NCBI RefSeq assembly: GCF_009797025.1
Contig: NZ_CP047027.1
Span: forward strand, 4,588,001 to 4,652,000
Source: Cellulophaga sp. L1A9
Lineage (GTDB): Bacteria > Bacteroidota > Bacteroidia > Flavobacteriales > Flavobacteriaceae
Length of the DNA stretch: 64,000 bases
Reading direction: 5' to 3'
Part shown: positions 8,911 to 18,105 of the stretch, in pieces
Numbering within the stretch: position 1 is the first letter of the stretch
Layout: each line of letters begins with the position of its first letter
Translations under genes and position numbers: made by a program
The notes under the pieces: generated by a model
What the model saw: only the letters and a program-made list of their open reading frames with translations
What the model was told of the DNA's origin: nothing
Databases searched by the model: none

Positions 8911-9806
8911 TGAATGCTGTTTATAGCAAGCATAAAATTAGTAAAACCAACATAATTAATATGGTAGGGATGGTTCATAGTAGCTATTACCGTACTCCCA
9001 GTTTTGGTAAAAAGGGTAATACTCCTAGTAAACTCACCTATCATAAATCTAGAGGTTGGGTTAATCAAGACGCTCTTATTGCTTCTATAAAAGAGATTTT
9101 AAGTCATGAATTTATAGATTGTGGTTACCGATTAATGACTTCTTACTTAAAAAAAGAAGCATACCTGATTAATCATAAAAAGCTCTACAGAATTATGAAA
9201 GAACAGGGAATGCTAAAACTAGAGAATCGGATAAACAGGAGTGGTTCTGGGCGTAAATTTGTAAAATTCAGAAAAGTAAATACCTCAAGACCAATGGAAT
9301 GTTTAGAGATGGATATAAAGATGGTATGGATTCCTAATGTGGGTAAAAACGCTTATTTATTATCCATCATAGACGTACATACTCGTAGAATATTAAAAGA
9401 CTATTTTTCTTTTTCTATTAAACAGGATAAGGTGATAGCGTTTTTATCAGAGTTGTTTGCAGAATACCAATACCCTGATAACGTTGTTATTAGAAGTGAC
9501 AACGGTAGTCAGTTTATTGCAAATAATGTACGTGAATACCTTGGACTAATTGGGGTTCAGCAAGAATTTACACATATAGCCACACCAGAAGAAAATGCGC
9601 ATATAGAAGCCTATCATGGAATACTAAAAAAAGAAATTTTTAAAAGAGTGGATTACACATGTTTTGGGCAAATTGAACAAATCTTAAAAAGGTATGTGAC
9701 TTTTTACAACAATACTAGGTTACATGGGCTCTTAGGGCGTATTACACCAATGGAAAAATGGAACGCTGATAAACACCTAATTCTAATGAAAAAAATAACA
9801 GCTTAA
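8910..9806 (+). CDS. IS3-family transposase OrfB (DDE integrase)
   Basis: Catalytic domain of the IS3 transposase. The frame can start at a GTG at 8910 that overlaps the orfA stop, or be reached by the -1 shift at 8874-8880. An HTH_21-like region (about 60-110) precedes the rve core. The DDE triad is visible: Asp in LEMDIKM, Asp in IRSDNGSQF and Glu in NAHIEAYHG. The C-terminal NTRLHGLLGRITP segment is typical. No frameshift or stop, so the element may be active. Confidence 0.92.
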   Translation: MNAVYSKHKISKTNIINMVGMVHSSYYRTPSFGKKGNTPSKLTYHKSRGWVNQDALIASIKEILSHEFIDCGYRLMTSYLKKEAYLINHKKLYRIMKEQGMLKLENRINRSGSGRKFVKFRKVNTSRPMECLEMDIKMVWIPNVGKNAYLLSIIDVHTRRILKDYFSFSIKQDKVIAFLSELFAEYQYPDNVVIRSDNGSQFIANNVREYLGLIGVQQEFTHIATPEENAHIEAYHGILKKEIFKRVDYTCFGQIEQILKRYVTFYNNTRLHGLLGRITPMEKWNADKHLILMKKITA

Positions 9807-9815
9807 GCTATAATC

Positions 9816-9854
9816 GAAATTTAAAAGATTACTCTTGTTTTATAGGGGTCAAAA
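9816..9854 (-). repeat. Right terminal inverted repeat of the IS3 element
   Basis: Reverse-complement partner of 8540-8578, beginning 10 bp after the orfB stop. It ends in GGGGTCAAAA. Confidence 0.8.
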
Positions 9855-10334
9855 CACATAGGCTAATTAAAAACCACTGAGTACCACACTACTTTTATGC
9901 ACTTATATTTTCATATTCTGTTAATTACTAGAATTCAACTCCTTATTTTTTAAGTCAAAAAAAAATCATTTTTTTTATTCGGAGTATCATCAATATAGGC
10001 GCAAGCTATTCAATGTACTTCTTTCATAAAATAAGTGGATGTGTCTATTATTACGTAGGGGTACTAACTTTTAATCCTACAAAAGGAATAGGAGTTTTAG
10101 GAATGGGCAATATCCCCTACACCAATGACCATAGGCAATTCGGAATCAAAAAACGACATTTCTTATTCAGTAATCTACTCAAATACAAGTCATTGCTTGC
10201 ATTTTTTTTAGAGTACTCCAAAAACAAAAAACTTGATTGTCCTTAAATTTTGCGTTATTTGTCTTTAAGAATTTAGGTTAAACGTATCCAGAAAACTTTG
10301 GCAGTACCACTATTAAATAGAAGTATAAAAACCT
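9855..10334. other. Gene-poor region after the IS element
   Basis: About 480 bp with A/T runs and no gene I can support. A 77-codon frame at 10013-10246 has no recognisable features and looks like chance. The last 60-80 bases probably hold the promoter of the histidine kinase, but no exact TAnnTTTG element was found. Confidence 0.5.
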
Positions 10335-12356
10335 ATGAATAAAGCTTTCCTTCACATTACATTTATCCTATTAACAGCAAATGTATTTGCTCAAAAAACA
10401 AGCATAGAAGAGAAAATCGCACAATTTAATACGAAGATTGAACATACCGAAAAAGGCGAACGTCTTCAATGGATGGATAGCCTTAATCGTATCGTTTTTG
10501 AAAAACCAGCATTTAATTATGATACGATAGCGAGACAAACTATTGCTTTTGCAATTGAATTAGATTCCTTACCGCTCGCCTCAAAAAACTTAACTGATTT
10601 AATTTATTACCATGTTTATATTGGAGGGTCTCCTAAAGAAGCTATTTCATTGTTTCATTTTTATACTCCCAAATTAAAAAAATTAAAAAACGATTATACT
10701 TGGGCAGAATTATATCTGTATACCGGAGATGGGTATACCTTTTCTCATAACTTAGACAAAGCCATTACTTTTTATAAAAAAGCCATCCAATTTGGTATTG
10801 CATCAAAGAAAGAACACATTGTAGCGCTAGCAAGACTATATATGGGGTTTGTATTAACCGATACTGGAAAATTCGCAGAAGCCTCCTTAAGTTTTAAAGG
10901 TGCTTCTCAAATTTATACAAAACTAAAAGATACCACCAACTTACTAGCCGCAAAAAACGGATTGTCTATTCTCTACAGTAAAAATGCTTTTTATAAAGAA
11001 GCACAACAAGAGCGTGCAGAAGCCATTACCATAGCTCAAGTAAGTAAAAATTACAACATGCTCATTCCGCTATACGCCAATGCGGCAGAAGATTACAAGC
11101 GCACAGGCGACAGGGTAAAACAAATAGCTTATTTAAAAGCATCGTTAGCTGCAAATCTTAGAGATCCCAAAATGAATTACCTGAAAGCTCCCCTACTCGC
11201 TGCCATTGCAAATGCATATGCTGAGAGTGATAGTTTGCCACTTGCTATTAAGAATTTTAAGGCTCTAGAAGCGATTTATGAGAAAGATAAATCGGAAGAG
11301 AATACGCGGCATTATATCGATGTTAAAAAGACACTGTCTTTTGAACAAAAAGCATATCAAGAAGCTTTAGCCTATGGAAAAACGTTTTTAAAGTTTCAAA
11401 AAGAACGAAAAAAAACAGAAGACATCATGTTAGCAGAAAAATTTTTAGCTAAAGTCTATAACGCTTTAGAAGATAATGCTGCCAGTAATGAACATCTGGT
11501 TCATTACTACGCCATAAAAGATTCTATTGCTAATGTCCAAAACATAAAATCTTTGGCCTATTACCAAACACTCTACGAAACAGAAAAAAGAGATCTTAAA
11601 ATTGAAACTCAAAACTCAAACATCGATATATTACATCTTGAAAATAAGAACAAAACCCAAATATTTCTTTTTAGCGCTCTAGCATTGCTCCTACTTTTTG
11701 GGGGACTCAACTTCTACCGCTCTTTTATTCATGCCAAAAAAAGAGGAATTGCACAAAAAGTGTTTTCCCAAAAACTTATAAAAACCCAAGAGCAAGAACG
11801 CACACGGATTGCAAAAGATTTGCATGATGGTGTAGGCCAACAAATTACCCTACTTAAAATGAAAGCCCAAAAATCAGACCAAATAGAGTTTGTACACTTG
11901 GCACATAATGCTTTGGAAGAAGTGCGAAATATTTCTCGAGGCTTATACCCTGTGATACTAGCAAAACTAGGACTTACAGAGAGTATAGAACAATTACTTT
12001 TAACCTTAGATGAAGAAACAGATTTGTTTGTTTCTGTTGAGATTGACCCTATAGATTCTTATTTCAATACTACAGAATCGCTTAATTTTTATAGATTTAT
12101 ACAAGAATCGGTTCACAATGTTCTAAAACATGCGGAAGCGAAAACATTCATTGTTACCATTTTAAAACAAAACCATGTTATTAATGTATTCATTAAAGAT
12201 AACGGCCAAGGATTTGAAGTGAGTAAACGTATAAAACAAAGTAGTTTAGGCCTAAAAACTATGGCAGAACGCATCAGCATGCTTAAAGGAAGTTTTATGA
12301 TTAAAAGTAAAAAAACAGAAGGCACAACAATTACGGTACAAATACCTATTAAATAA
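10335..12356 (+). CDS. TPR-containing sensor histidine kinase (HisKA_3/NarL type)
   Basis: A 673-aa two-component sensor. Signal peptide (to VFAQ, residue 20), then a periplasmic array of TPR-like helical repeats (about 95-400), one membrane helix (about 440-462), a HisKA_3 dimerisation helix with the phospho-acceptor His497 in DLHDGVGQQ, and an ATPase domain with the N box near 590 and a G box (DNGQGF, then SSLGLKTMAERI). The periplasmic TPR layout with a NarL-type kinase is common in Flavobacteriaceae; the ligand is unknown. The stop is immediately followed by the ATG of its response regulator. Confidence 0.93.
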   Translation: MNKAFLHITFILLTANVFAQKTSIEEKIAQFNTKIEHTEKGERLQWMDSLNRIVFEKPAFNYDTIARQTIAFAIELDSLPLASKNLTDLIYYHVYIGGSPKEAISLFHFYTPKLKKLKNDYTWAELYLYTGDGYTFSHNLDKAITFYKKAIQFGIASKKEHIVALARLYMGFVLTDTGKFAEASLSFKGASQIYTKLKDTTNLLAAKNGLSILYSKNAFYKEAQQERAEAITIAQVSKNYNMLIPLYANAAEDYKRTGDRVKQIAYLKASLAANLRDPKMNYLKAPLLAAIANAYAESDSLPLAIKNFKALEAIYEKDKSEENTRHYIDVKKTLSFEQKAYQEALAYGKTFLKFQKERKKTEDIMLAEKFLAKVYNALEDNAASNEHLVHYYAIKDSIANVQNIKSLAYYQTLYETEKRDLKIETQNSNIDILHLENKNKTQIFLFSALALLLLFGGLNFYRSFIHAKKRGIAQKVFSQKLIKTQEQERTRIAKDLHDGVGQQITLLKMKAQKSDQIEFVHLAHNALEEVRNISRGLYPVILAKLGLTESIEQLLLTLDEETDLFVSVEIDPIDSYFNTTESLNFYRFIQESVHNVLKHAEAKTFIVTILKQNHVINVFIKDNGQGFEVSKRIKQSSLGLKTMAERISMLKGSFMIKSKKTEGTTITVQIPIK

Positions 12357-13001
12357 ATGACAAACGCCATTACAGTGATTGTAGCAGATGACCACCCTTT
12401 ATTATTAAAAGGTTTAGTAGATGAACTAAAAACGTATAATTATAACATCTTGGCAACAGCAGTAAACGGGGCTCAAGCGCTAGACAAAATAATGCAACTT
12501 CAGCCCAACATAGCCATTTTGGATGAAGAAATGCCAATGCTTACGGGTTTTGAAGTTATAAAAAAATGCAGTGAAAATAATATAGCAACCAAATTTATCA
12601 TCCTGACTTCTCATAAAGAAAAGGCCTTTGTATATAAGGCAAAAAACCTAGATATCTCTGGCTATATCATTAAAGATGAACCCTTTCAAGAGTTGCACAA
12701 ATGCATCCAAAGTGTGCGTAAAGGTGTGCCTTATTTTAGTACGCTTTTTAGTGATGTATTTGAGAATGAAGTAGTACCACAATTGAAAAAAATAAAGTTA
12801 CTATCTCCTTCCGAACGTACCATTCTACGCCTAGTTGCACAAGGAAAATCTTCCAAAGAAATTGGAGCACTCTTAAGTGTTTCTAATAGAACAGTAGAGA
12901 AACATCGTGCAAATATTATCGCCAAGCTAGAACTTGCTCCGGTAATGGACGCCCTGCTCTTATGGACCAAAGAATATAAGGAATTCCTAGTAACTATTTA
13001 A
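12357..13001 (+). CDS. LuxR/NarL-type response regulator
   Basis: A 214-aa regulator and cognate partner of the kinase, to which it is joined with no gap. The receiver domain (about 5-125) has the acidic pair D11-D12, phospho-acceptor Asp56 (AILDEEMP) and a conserved Ser/Thr and Lys further on. The LuxR HTH (about 143-205) shows LSPSERTILRLVAQGKS and the recognition helix NRTVEKHR. No target is adjacent: the next gene is convergent, so the regulon lies elsewhere. Confidence 0.94.
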   Translation: MTNAITVIVADDHPLLLKGLVDELKTYNYNILATAVNGAQALDKIMQLQPNIAILDEEMPMLTGFEVIKKCSENNIATKFIILTSHKEKAFVYKAKNLDISGYIIKDEPFQELHKCIQSVRKGVPYFSTLFSDVFENEVVPQLKKIKLLSPSERTILRLVAQGKSSKEIGALLSVSNRTVEKHRANIIAKLELAPVMDALLLWTKEYKEFLVTI

Positions 13002-13134
13002 TCAATCTATCTGCAATAAACCAATAATTATTTGCTTTTGAGCGTTTATAATTATGCTCTAAAAACTATGCTATTTACATGGGTCTGAAACTACGTATCT
13101 AGTATATTCTGTTGCATATCTTTTACGGCCCTAA

Positions 13135-14178
13135 TTAACGTTTAGGCAATAGTAATTTGTGAATGAATTTTAGTTTTTCTACTACTGGAGGTGTAATTAC
13201 AAAAGGATACACATCTGGTACCCCCATGGCCCTATTAATGCTATTCACAGCAAAAGATAACGGTACACAGGTTCGTACAATAATATCAAAATCTTCTTTG
13301 GTATAGGGATCAAAAGTAACTTTAGCCTTCATTTCCCTAAGCTTTGTAATTGGTTTTACATTCACGCCAAAAAAATACGCCGTTTCCACCATATCCATAA
13401 TATGGAGGTAATGTGCCCAAGTTTCGGCCCAATCTTCCCATGGGTGTGCGGTAGCATACTTACTAATATATGACTTTTGCCAATCCTTAGGGGCACCATT
13501 CTCATAATATGCTGTCAGAGCATCTCCATAATTGCGTTGCTCATCTCCAAAAATAGTTCTAAATTCTGTTAATGTATTTTGATTGGTATACACTAATCTA
13601 TCCCAGAAATAATGACCAACTTCATGCCTAAGATGCCCTACCAAAGTACGGTAAGGTTCAGAAAAATGTTTTCGCATTTGTTCTCTCTGCACAGAATCTG
13701 CTTCTTTCAATAAAATAGTAACTACACCATTAGCATGACCTGTCATTAGATTAGGATCATCTTGCTGCACTACAAAATCAAAACACAAGCCATTTTCATC
13801 CTCCATTTTACTATGTAAAGGCAATCCAATTTTTTGAAGTTGATAAACTAATCGATGCTTAGCGATTTCTAGGTGTTGCCACTTCTCAAAATTTTCAGAA
13901 TCGGAAAGGTTCGGAATGGTACGGTTTAGCTGGCAAGCATTGCAATATACTTCTGGGCTGTTTTTTTCAAGTATCCAATTACAGACCTCATACTCTTTAT
14001 TTTTGCAATACTTATATTCAATATTTTCACGATCTGAAAACAGCGCGACCTCGTCTGGCTTAAAAGTTAACATTTTACGATCTAGGTCTCTAAAACCAGT
14101 TAAATGCCCACAATTTTCACAAGAATAATTTTCAAAAAAAACAGAGTGATTGCAGTGACCACATTGAAATATTTTCAT
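13135..14178 (-). CDS. Putative zinc metallopeptidase with zinc-ribbon N-terminus (Peptidase_Mx type)
   Basis: A 347-aa predicted cytoplasmic protease. The N-terminus has two zinc-binding Cys sets (C6-x-x-C9/C20-x-x-C23 and C58, C66, C79-x-x-C82). The active site is H185-E-V-G-H189, with a likely third ligand Glu in the segment EDWAETWAHYLH (about 248-259). This is the layout of proteins named putative zinc-binding metallopeptidase. It is the last gene of the first ATP-grasp/alpha-E/transglutaminase locus, 102 bp after the transglutaminase gene, and suggests peptide processing. Substrate unknown. Confidence 0.85.
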   Translation of the reverse strand: MKIFQCGHCNHSVFFENYSCENCGHLTGFRDLDRKMLTFKPDEVALFSDRENIEYKYCKNKEYEVCNWILEKNSPEVYCNACQLNRTIPNLSDSENFEKWQHLEIAKHRLVYQLQKIGLPLHSKMEDENGLCFDFVVQQDDPNLMTGHANGVVTILLKEADSVQREQMRKHFSEPYRTLVGHLRHEVGHYFWDRLVYTNQNTLTEFRTIFGDEQRNYGDALTAYYENGAPKDWQKSYISKYATAHPWEDWAETWAHYLHIMDMVETAYFFGVNVKPITKLREMKAKVTFDPYTKEDFDIIVRTCVPLSFAVNSINRAMGVPDVYPFVITPPVVEKLKFIHKLLLPKR

Positions 14179-14280
14179 CTTAATTAGATTGTATTATTTT
14201 TTAATGTCAGAAGGAATCCTACCATTGACATTTTATAAATACAAAATGGCGGCAAAAATAAGCAGAATATTATTACTAAA

Positions 14281-15123
14281 TTATAATTTTTTAATGATTA
14301 ATTCTGTATTTAATTTAGAACTAGCACTTCCTCTGATACCTCCGGAAACAGGCATTGTATGATCATAATGTGCACTTGATGCAATGGGAAAATGAGTGTT
14401 GCCCGTCAAAAGACCATGACTAGGGTCTACACCAAACCAACCAATACCTGGCAAATACACATCTACCCAAGCGTGGAGCTCATAAGCAGGGTTTATCATA
14501 TCAAAATAATAATAACCACTTACAAAACGTGCCGCAAGACCTTGTTGCCTCAATACGTTAATCAGCATCCAAGATAAGTCTCTACATGAACCTCTCTTTA
14601 GTTGAAAAGTTTCATCTGGCATGAATGGCGCTCCATCTGCTCTATATTCAACACTAAAATCATCATGCAATTGTTTAGTAAGATTGGTGAGATAAGGAAT
14701 GGTATTAAAATTTGACTGCTTTAAAATGGATAAAGCATAATCAATCAACACTTTTGAAATAGGCACTACTTCTAATGCAGAAAAAAGTAATTTTTTCTGC
14801 AAGACATTATATTGAAAAGGTAGTGTATTAAAACTTTGAGGGTATATTAAAAAATTAAAAGGATTGTATGGTTTCGTTTCTAGAACACTTTCTGCTTTAA
14901 TGCTTAGTTGAGATGTCATGCCTTCAAACCAGCAAAAATCTACAACATTATTATCTTCATCTTGTACTAATTTATGCCCTGCTGGTTGTGGCTGAATTGT
15001 TATGGCAAACTCAGAAACATCAACATAAGATGTTTGGCTTGGACGAAATCTTAAATAATGAGGTTCTAAAAAAACTTCTGAATCAAATAGATACGTTGTA
15101 ATATGGGTGATTTTAAATTTCAT
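14281..15123 (-). CDS. Transglutaminase-like cysteine protease family protein (locus 1)
   Basis: A 280-aa protein with an N-terminal beta domain (bacterial transglutaminase-like N region, about 1-85) and a papain-fold transglutaminase core. The catalytic triad is complete: Cys180 (RGSCRDLSW), His217 (ELHAWVDVY) and Asp233 (GVDPSHG). Bacterial members are thought to act mainly as peptidases or amidases. No signal peptide, so probably cytoplasmic. It lies 57 bp downstream of the alpha-E gene on the same strand, and this association recurs in the second locus at 20.6-28.4 kb. Confidence 0.9.
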   Translation of the reverse strand: MKFKITHITTYLFDSEVFLEPHYLRFRPSQTSYVDVSEFAITIQPQPAGHKLVQDEDNNVVDFCWFEGMTSQLSIKAESVLETKPYNPFNFLIYPQSFNTLPFQYNVLQKKLLFSALEVVPISKVLIDYALSILKQSNFNTIPYLTNLTKQLHDDFSVEYRADGAPFMPDETFQLKRGSCRDLSWMLINVLRQQGLAARFVSGYYYFDMINPAYELHAWVDVYLPGIGWFGVDPSHGLLTGNTHFPIASSAHYDHTMPVSGGIRGSASSKLNTELIIKKL

Positions 15124-15180
15124 GGAGTACCTATTTTAGTGCTGATTTAATAAAGGTGATGAAGTAAAAAGGATTTCCGT

Positions 15181-16140
15181 TTAGCTAGTTATTTGATTTT
15201 CAATGGAAAAAAACGATGCATAAACTGCTGTAGACACTCCATTTAGTTTTTGCTGAATATCGTCAAGATATTCATGCATACCTCCAGAAATAATCTCATT
15301 TATCGCTGTATATTCTAGTTGTGATTTTAGAGCTCCTAATTGTTTTTGAGCACTATTACTGAATCCAAAAGAACTCCCCGATAACGTAATAAGAGATTTC
15401 TCTGCACTAATCAAGCATGCCAGTATTGATCTAGGAAATTCTGTGTCTAAAATCAAAAATTCTGCTATACTTGACGAGGTGAGTTTTCCGTATTTTTTTC
15501 TATACATATCATAAGCACTGACCGACTTTAAAAGTGATGCCCACTGAATTAAGTCTAAGGAAGAACCTACCTCATTAGGAGAATCTAATAAAAGATGATA
15601 TTTAGTGTCTAAGACTCGAGATGTTTTATCTGCACGTTCTATTGCTTGCCCTAACTTACCAAAATGCCATCCTTCATTTCTTGAAATAGTAGCATCATAC
15701 ATACCATAAAGTAGTTGACACCCATTTTTAACATTGGTAAAAAATTCTCGTAAATTGTTTTCTTTATGACACTTGTTTTCTAAACCTGCCTTCACTAGGT
15801 AGTTTAATGCGTTAATTTGCTCCCAAAATTCTTTCGTTATTTCAGGGCGTATGGCACGTGCATTTTCCCTTGCATTTAAAATACAATTGTAAATGGAGTT
15901 TGGGTTTTTCTTATCAAAAGCTAAAAAATAAATCACTTTAGATTTAGACACTTTCGTGTTTAATGATTTATACAATTCCCAATCTCCAGTAATTACTACA
16001 ATAGGTTTCCATTGCTGCTCTTCATCTGGCGGCATTTCTAGTGATAAGTTATAATTTACATCCATAAATCGTGCATAATTTTCTGCACGTTCTAGATATC
16101 TATTCATCCAATATATTGTGTTCGCTACTCTACCAAGCAT
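15181..16140 (-). CDS. Alpha-E domain protein (DUF403), locus 1
   Basis: A 319-aa, almost entirely alpha-helical protein opening with the family signature MLGRVANTIYWMNRYLERAE. Alpha-E proteins occur next to circularly permuted ATP-grasp enzymes and transglutaminases; their biochemical role is unknown and may be as partner or carrier for the ligase. The gene lies 11 bp after the ATP-grasp gene, so they are co-expressed. In the second locus the same domain is fused to the C-terminus of the ATP-grasp protein, which argues for direct physical association. Confidence 0.92.
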   Translation of the reverse strand: MLGRVANTIYWMNRYLERAENYARFMDVNYNLSLEMPPDEEQQWKPIVVITGDWELYKSLNTKVSKSKVIYFLAFDKKNPNSIYNCILNARENARAIRPEITKEFWEQINALNYLVKAGLENKCHKENNLREFFTNVKNGCQLLYGMYDATISRNEGWHFGKLGQAIERADKTSRVLDTKYHLLLDSPNEVGSSLDLIQWASLLKSVSAYDMYRKKYGKLTSSSIAEFLILDTEFPRSILACLISAEKSLITLSGSSFGFSNSAQKQLGALKSQLEYTAINEIISGGMHEYLDDIQQKLNGVSTAVYASFFSIENQITS

Positions 16141-16151
16141 AATTTTTTAAT

Positions 16152-17591
16152 TTAATGATTTAATACCCATGTATCTTTACTTCCGCCACCTTGTGAAGAA
16201 TTAACTACGATTGATCCCTTTTTTAGTGCGACCCGTGTTAATGCTCCAGGGATAATGTTAATATCATCACCATAAAGTGCGTATGGTCTTAAATCAACAT
16301 GTCTTCCTTCTATGGTATTTTCATCAGTAATCGTAGGTACTCTAGACAAATTAATCATAGGTTGCGCTATATAATTTCTAGGATTATGCTTAATTTTCGC
16401 AATGAATTCTTGCTGTTCTTTTTTTGTAGATTTTGGACCTACAAGCATTCCATACCCACCAGAAGCATCTGTTTGTTTAACTACTAAATTGTGTATATTT
16501 TCAAGAACATATTTACGGTCTTGTTCTTCATCACAGATATATGTTTTTACATTTGGCAAAATCATATCTTCTCCTAAATAATACTTTATAATTCTTGGAA
16601 TATAAGCATAAACAGCTTTATCATCTACTACTCCTGTTCCTGGCGCATTAACTAAAACCACATTGCCTTTTAAATAGGCATTAAATAATCCGGGGGTTCC
16701 TAAAACTGAATTTTTGTTGAACGCTAAAGGATCAATAAACTCATCATCTACACGACGGTAAATAACATCCACACGTTTTAAACCATTGGTTGTAATGGTA
16801 TAAACGATTTCATTTTTCACTATTAAATCTTTACCTTCTACCAACTCTGCACCCATTTGCTGTGCCAGGTAGGAATGTTCAAAATAAGCAGAATTAAATA
16901 TTCCAGGCGTTAAAACAACTACCGTTGGGTTTTCTACATCGGTAAGTGATTCTAAGGTATCTCTTAAAATATGCGTATAGTCATAAACGGGCTTTACCCC
17001 TAATTTTTCAAATAACTCAGGAAAAGTACGCTTCAAAATTTCTCTGTTTTCTAGCATATAGGATACCCCAGAAGGACAGCGTAAATTATCTTCAAGTACA
17101 TAATATTGCCCGTCTCCGCCCTTAATTAGATCAGATCCTGTGATGTGACACCAAATATCTCTTGGGGGCTTAAAACCTTCTAATTCTTTCAAATACGAAA
17201 TACTTGAAAAAATCATCTCTTTAGGAATAATTTTATCTTTTAAAACCTTTTGATCGTTATAAATATCTTGAATGAATAAGTTAAGGGCTTTAATACGTTG
17301 CTGTAAGCCTCTTTCTAAATGTGTCCATTCTTTATTATCGATAATTCTTGGAATAATGTCTAAATGAAGAATACGTTCTACGCCCTGATTGTCACTATAC
17401 ACATTAAAAGTCATCCCTAAAGATAGTTGTGCTCTATCTGTAGCATGCTGTAATGTGCTTAGTTTTTTAGGACTCATTTTTTGAAGTCGCTCTAAAAACA
17501 ATTTGTAATTTGGCCTAACGTTTTTATTTTCATCAAACATTTCATCATAAAACCCTTTGGTTTCGTAAGCTGAGAAATCTAATTTTGGCAT
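16152..17591 (-). CDS. Circularly permuted type 2 ATP-grasp protein (locus 1)
   Basis: A 479-aa protein of the CP_ATPgrasp_2 (DUF404/DUF407) family, predicted to make amide or peptide bonds with ATP through an acyl-phosphate. Family hallmarks include YVLEDNLRCPSGVSYMLENR (about 162-181), the RRVDDEFIDPLAF segment, VNAPGTGVVDDKA, and a C-terminal GGYGMLVG nucleotide-binding stretch ending near SSQGGGSKDTWVL. It is the first gene of the minus-strand locus ATP-grasp, alpha-E, transglutaminase, metallopeptidase. The peptide product has not been identified. Confidence 0.92.
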   Translation of the reverse strand: MPKLDFSAYETKGFYDEMFDENKNVRPNYKLFLERLQKMSPKKLSTLQHATDRAQLSLGMTFNVYSDNQGVERILHLDIIPRIIDNKEWTHLERGLQQRIKALNLFIQDIYNDQKVLKDKIIPKEMIFSSISYLKELEGFKPPRDIWCHITGSDLIKGGDGQYYVLEDNLRCPSGVSYMLENREILKRTFPELFEKLGVKPVYDYTHILRDTLESLTDVENPTVVVLTPGIFNSAYFEHSYLAQQMGAELVEGKDLIVKNEIVYTITTNGLKRVDVIYRRVDDEFIDPLAFNKNSVLGTPGLFNAYLKGNVVLVNAPGTGVVDDKAVYAYIPRIIKYYLGEDMILPNVKTYICDEEQDRKYVLENIHNLVVKQTDASGGYGMLVGPKSTKKEQQEFIAKIKHNPRNYIAQPMINLSRVPTITDENTIEGRHVDLRPYALYGDDINIIPGALTRVALKKGSIVVNSSQGGGSKDTWVLNH

Positions 17592-18055
17592 GAAAAAAGT
17601 GTGAATTTATTCCAGATTTAATGCGTCTTTTTTGTTGCTGAAAAATCAGCGCAAAAAAAGATTATTTGTAAATTAAAAAAGGAGTGATTAAAAATGTGAC
17701 ATACTACCCATTGTAGTATATTCTCTCAATATACAAAAAACAAAGGAATATCCTAAACTTTTATGACATAAACCATGATTTTTTACACTATTTAAGCATA
17801 AAGTGCTATAAATCAATAATTAGATGAATTATAGTTTTACACCAAAATACGTTGGTCCTATGCATTATTGCGAGTTCAATAAAAGCAATATAGTATAAAA
17901 TGCTTGATGTAAATTTAAAAAGTGTTTTTCAATTTGTTTACTAAAATAAAGTGATGAAGCTAAAGCCGGATGAACGGTTTAAACCCCATTTATAAATAGC
18001 TATAATTCTTTTGAAATTCAACAACTCTTTCTACCATATGGACAATCATTCCATA
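17592..18055. other. Promoter region of ATP-grasp locus 1
   Basis: About 460 bp without a gene. It must hold the promoter of the locus 1 operon. A 7-bp perfect inverted repeat with a 5-nt spacer (GTATATT at 17716-17722, AATATAC at 17728-17734) lies 125 bp upstream of the start codon and could be an operator. No exact TAnnTTTG element was found on the minus strand. Confidence 0.45.
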
Positions 18056-18084
18056 AAAAAAGCTCCCAAATTGGGAGCTTTTTT
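18056..18084. terminator. Terminator of the Gly-rich secreted protein gene
   Basis: A 12-bp stem (18056-18067 with 18073-18084) with GC-rich core AGCTCCC and A/T tracts on both sides, 21 bp after the stop codon of the minus-strand gene. Confidence 0.85.
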
Positions 18085-18105
18085 CAATCACATTTAATTT
18101 ATATT

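Larger units (their letters stand above)
8540..9854 (+). mobile_element. IS3-family insertion sequence, intact
   Basis: A 1315-bp element with two overlapping transposase frames, orfA then orfB in the -1 frame, bounded by imperfect terminal inverted repeats (29 of 39 positions match; the inner 14 are identical). The size and the DDE catalytic set are standard for IS3. The outermost bases are uncertain by a few positions. No clear 3-4 bp target duplication is seen at these ends; a CATAGG hexamer occurs at 8531-8536 and 9857-9862, just outside them. Confidence 0.88.

Noticed and set aside
8531..9862. CATAGG hexamers flanking the IS as a target-site duplication
   Set aside because: They do not abut the inverted repeats as mapped, and IS3 elements usually duplicate 3-5 bp. 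Kept only as a remark.
10013..10246. 77-codon plus-strand frame after the IS element
   Set aside because: No signal peptide, domain, repeat or ribosome site; low-complexity residue mix; the flanking sequence is AT-rich and gene-free. Looks like chance.
12113..12370. 85-codon minus-strand frame at the end of the histidine kinase
   Set aside because: Antisense shadow of the ATPase domain of the kinase.
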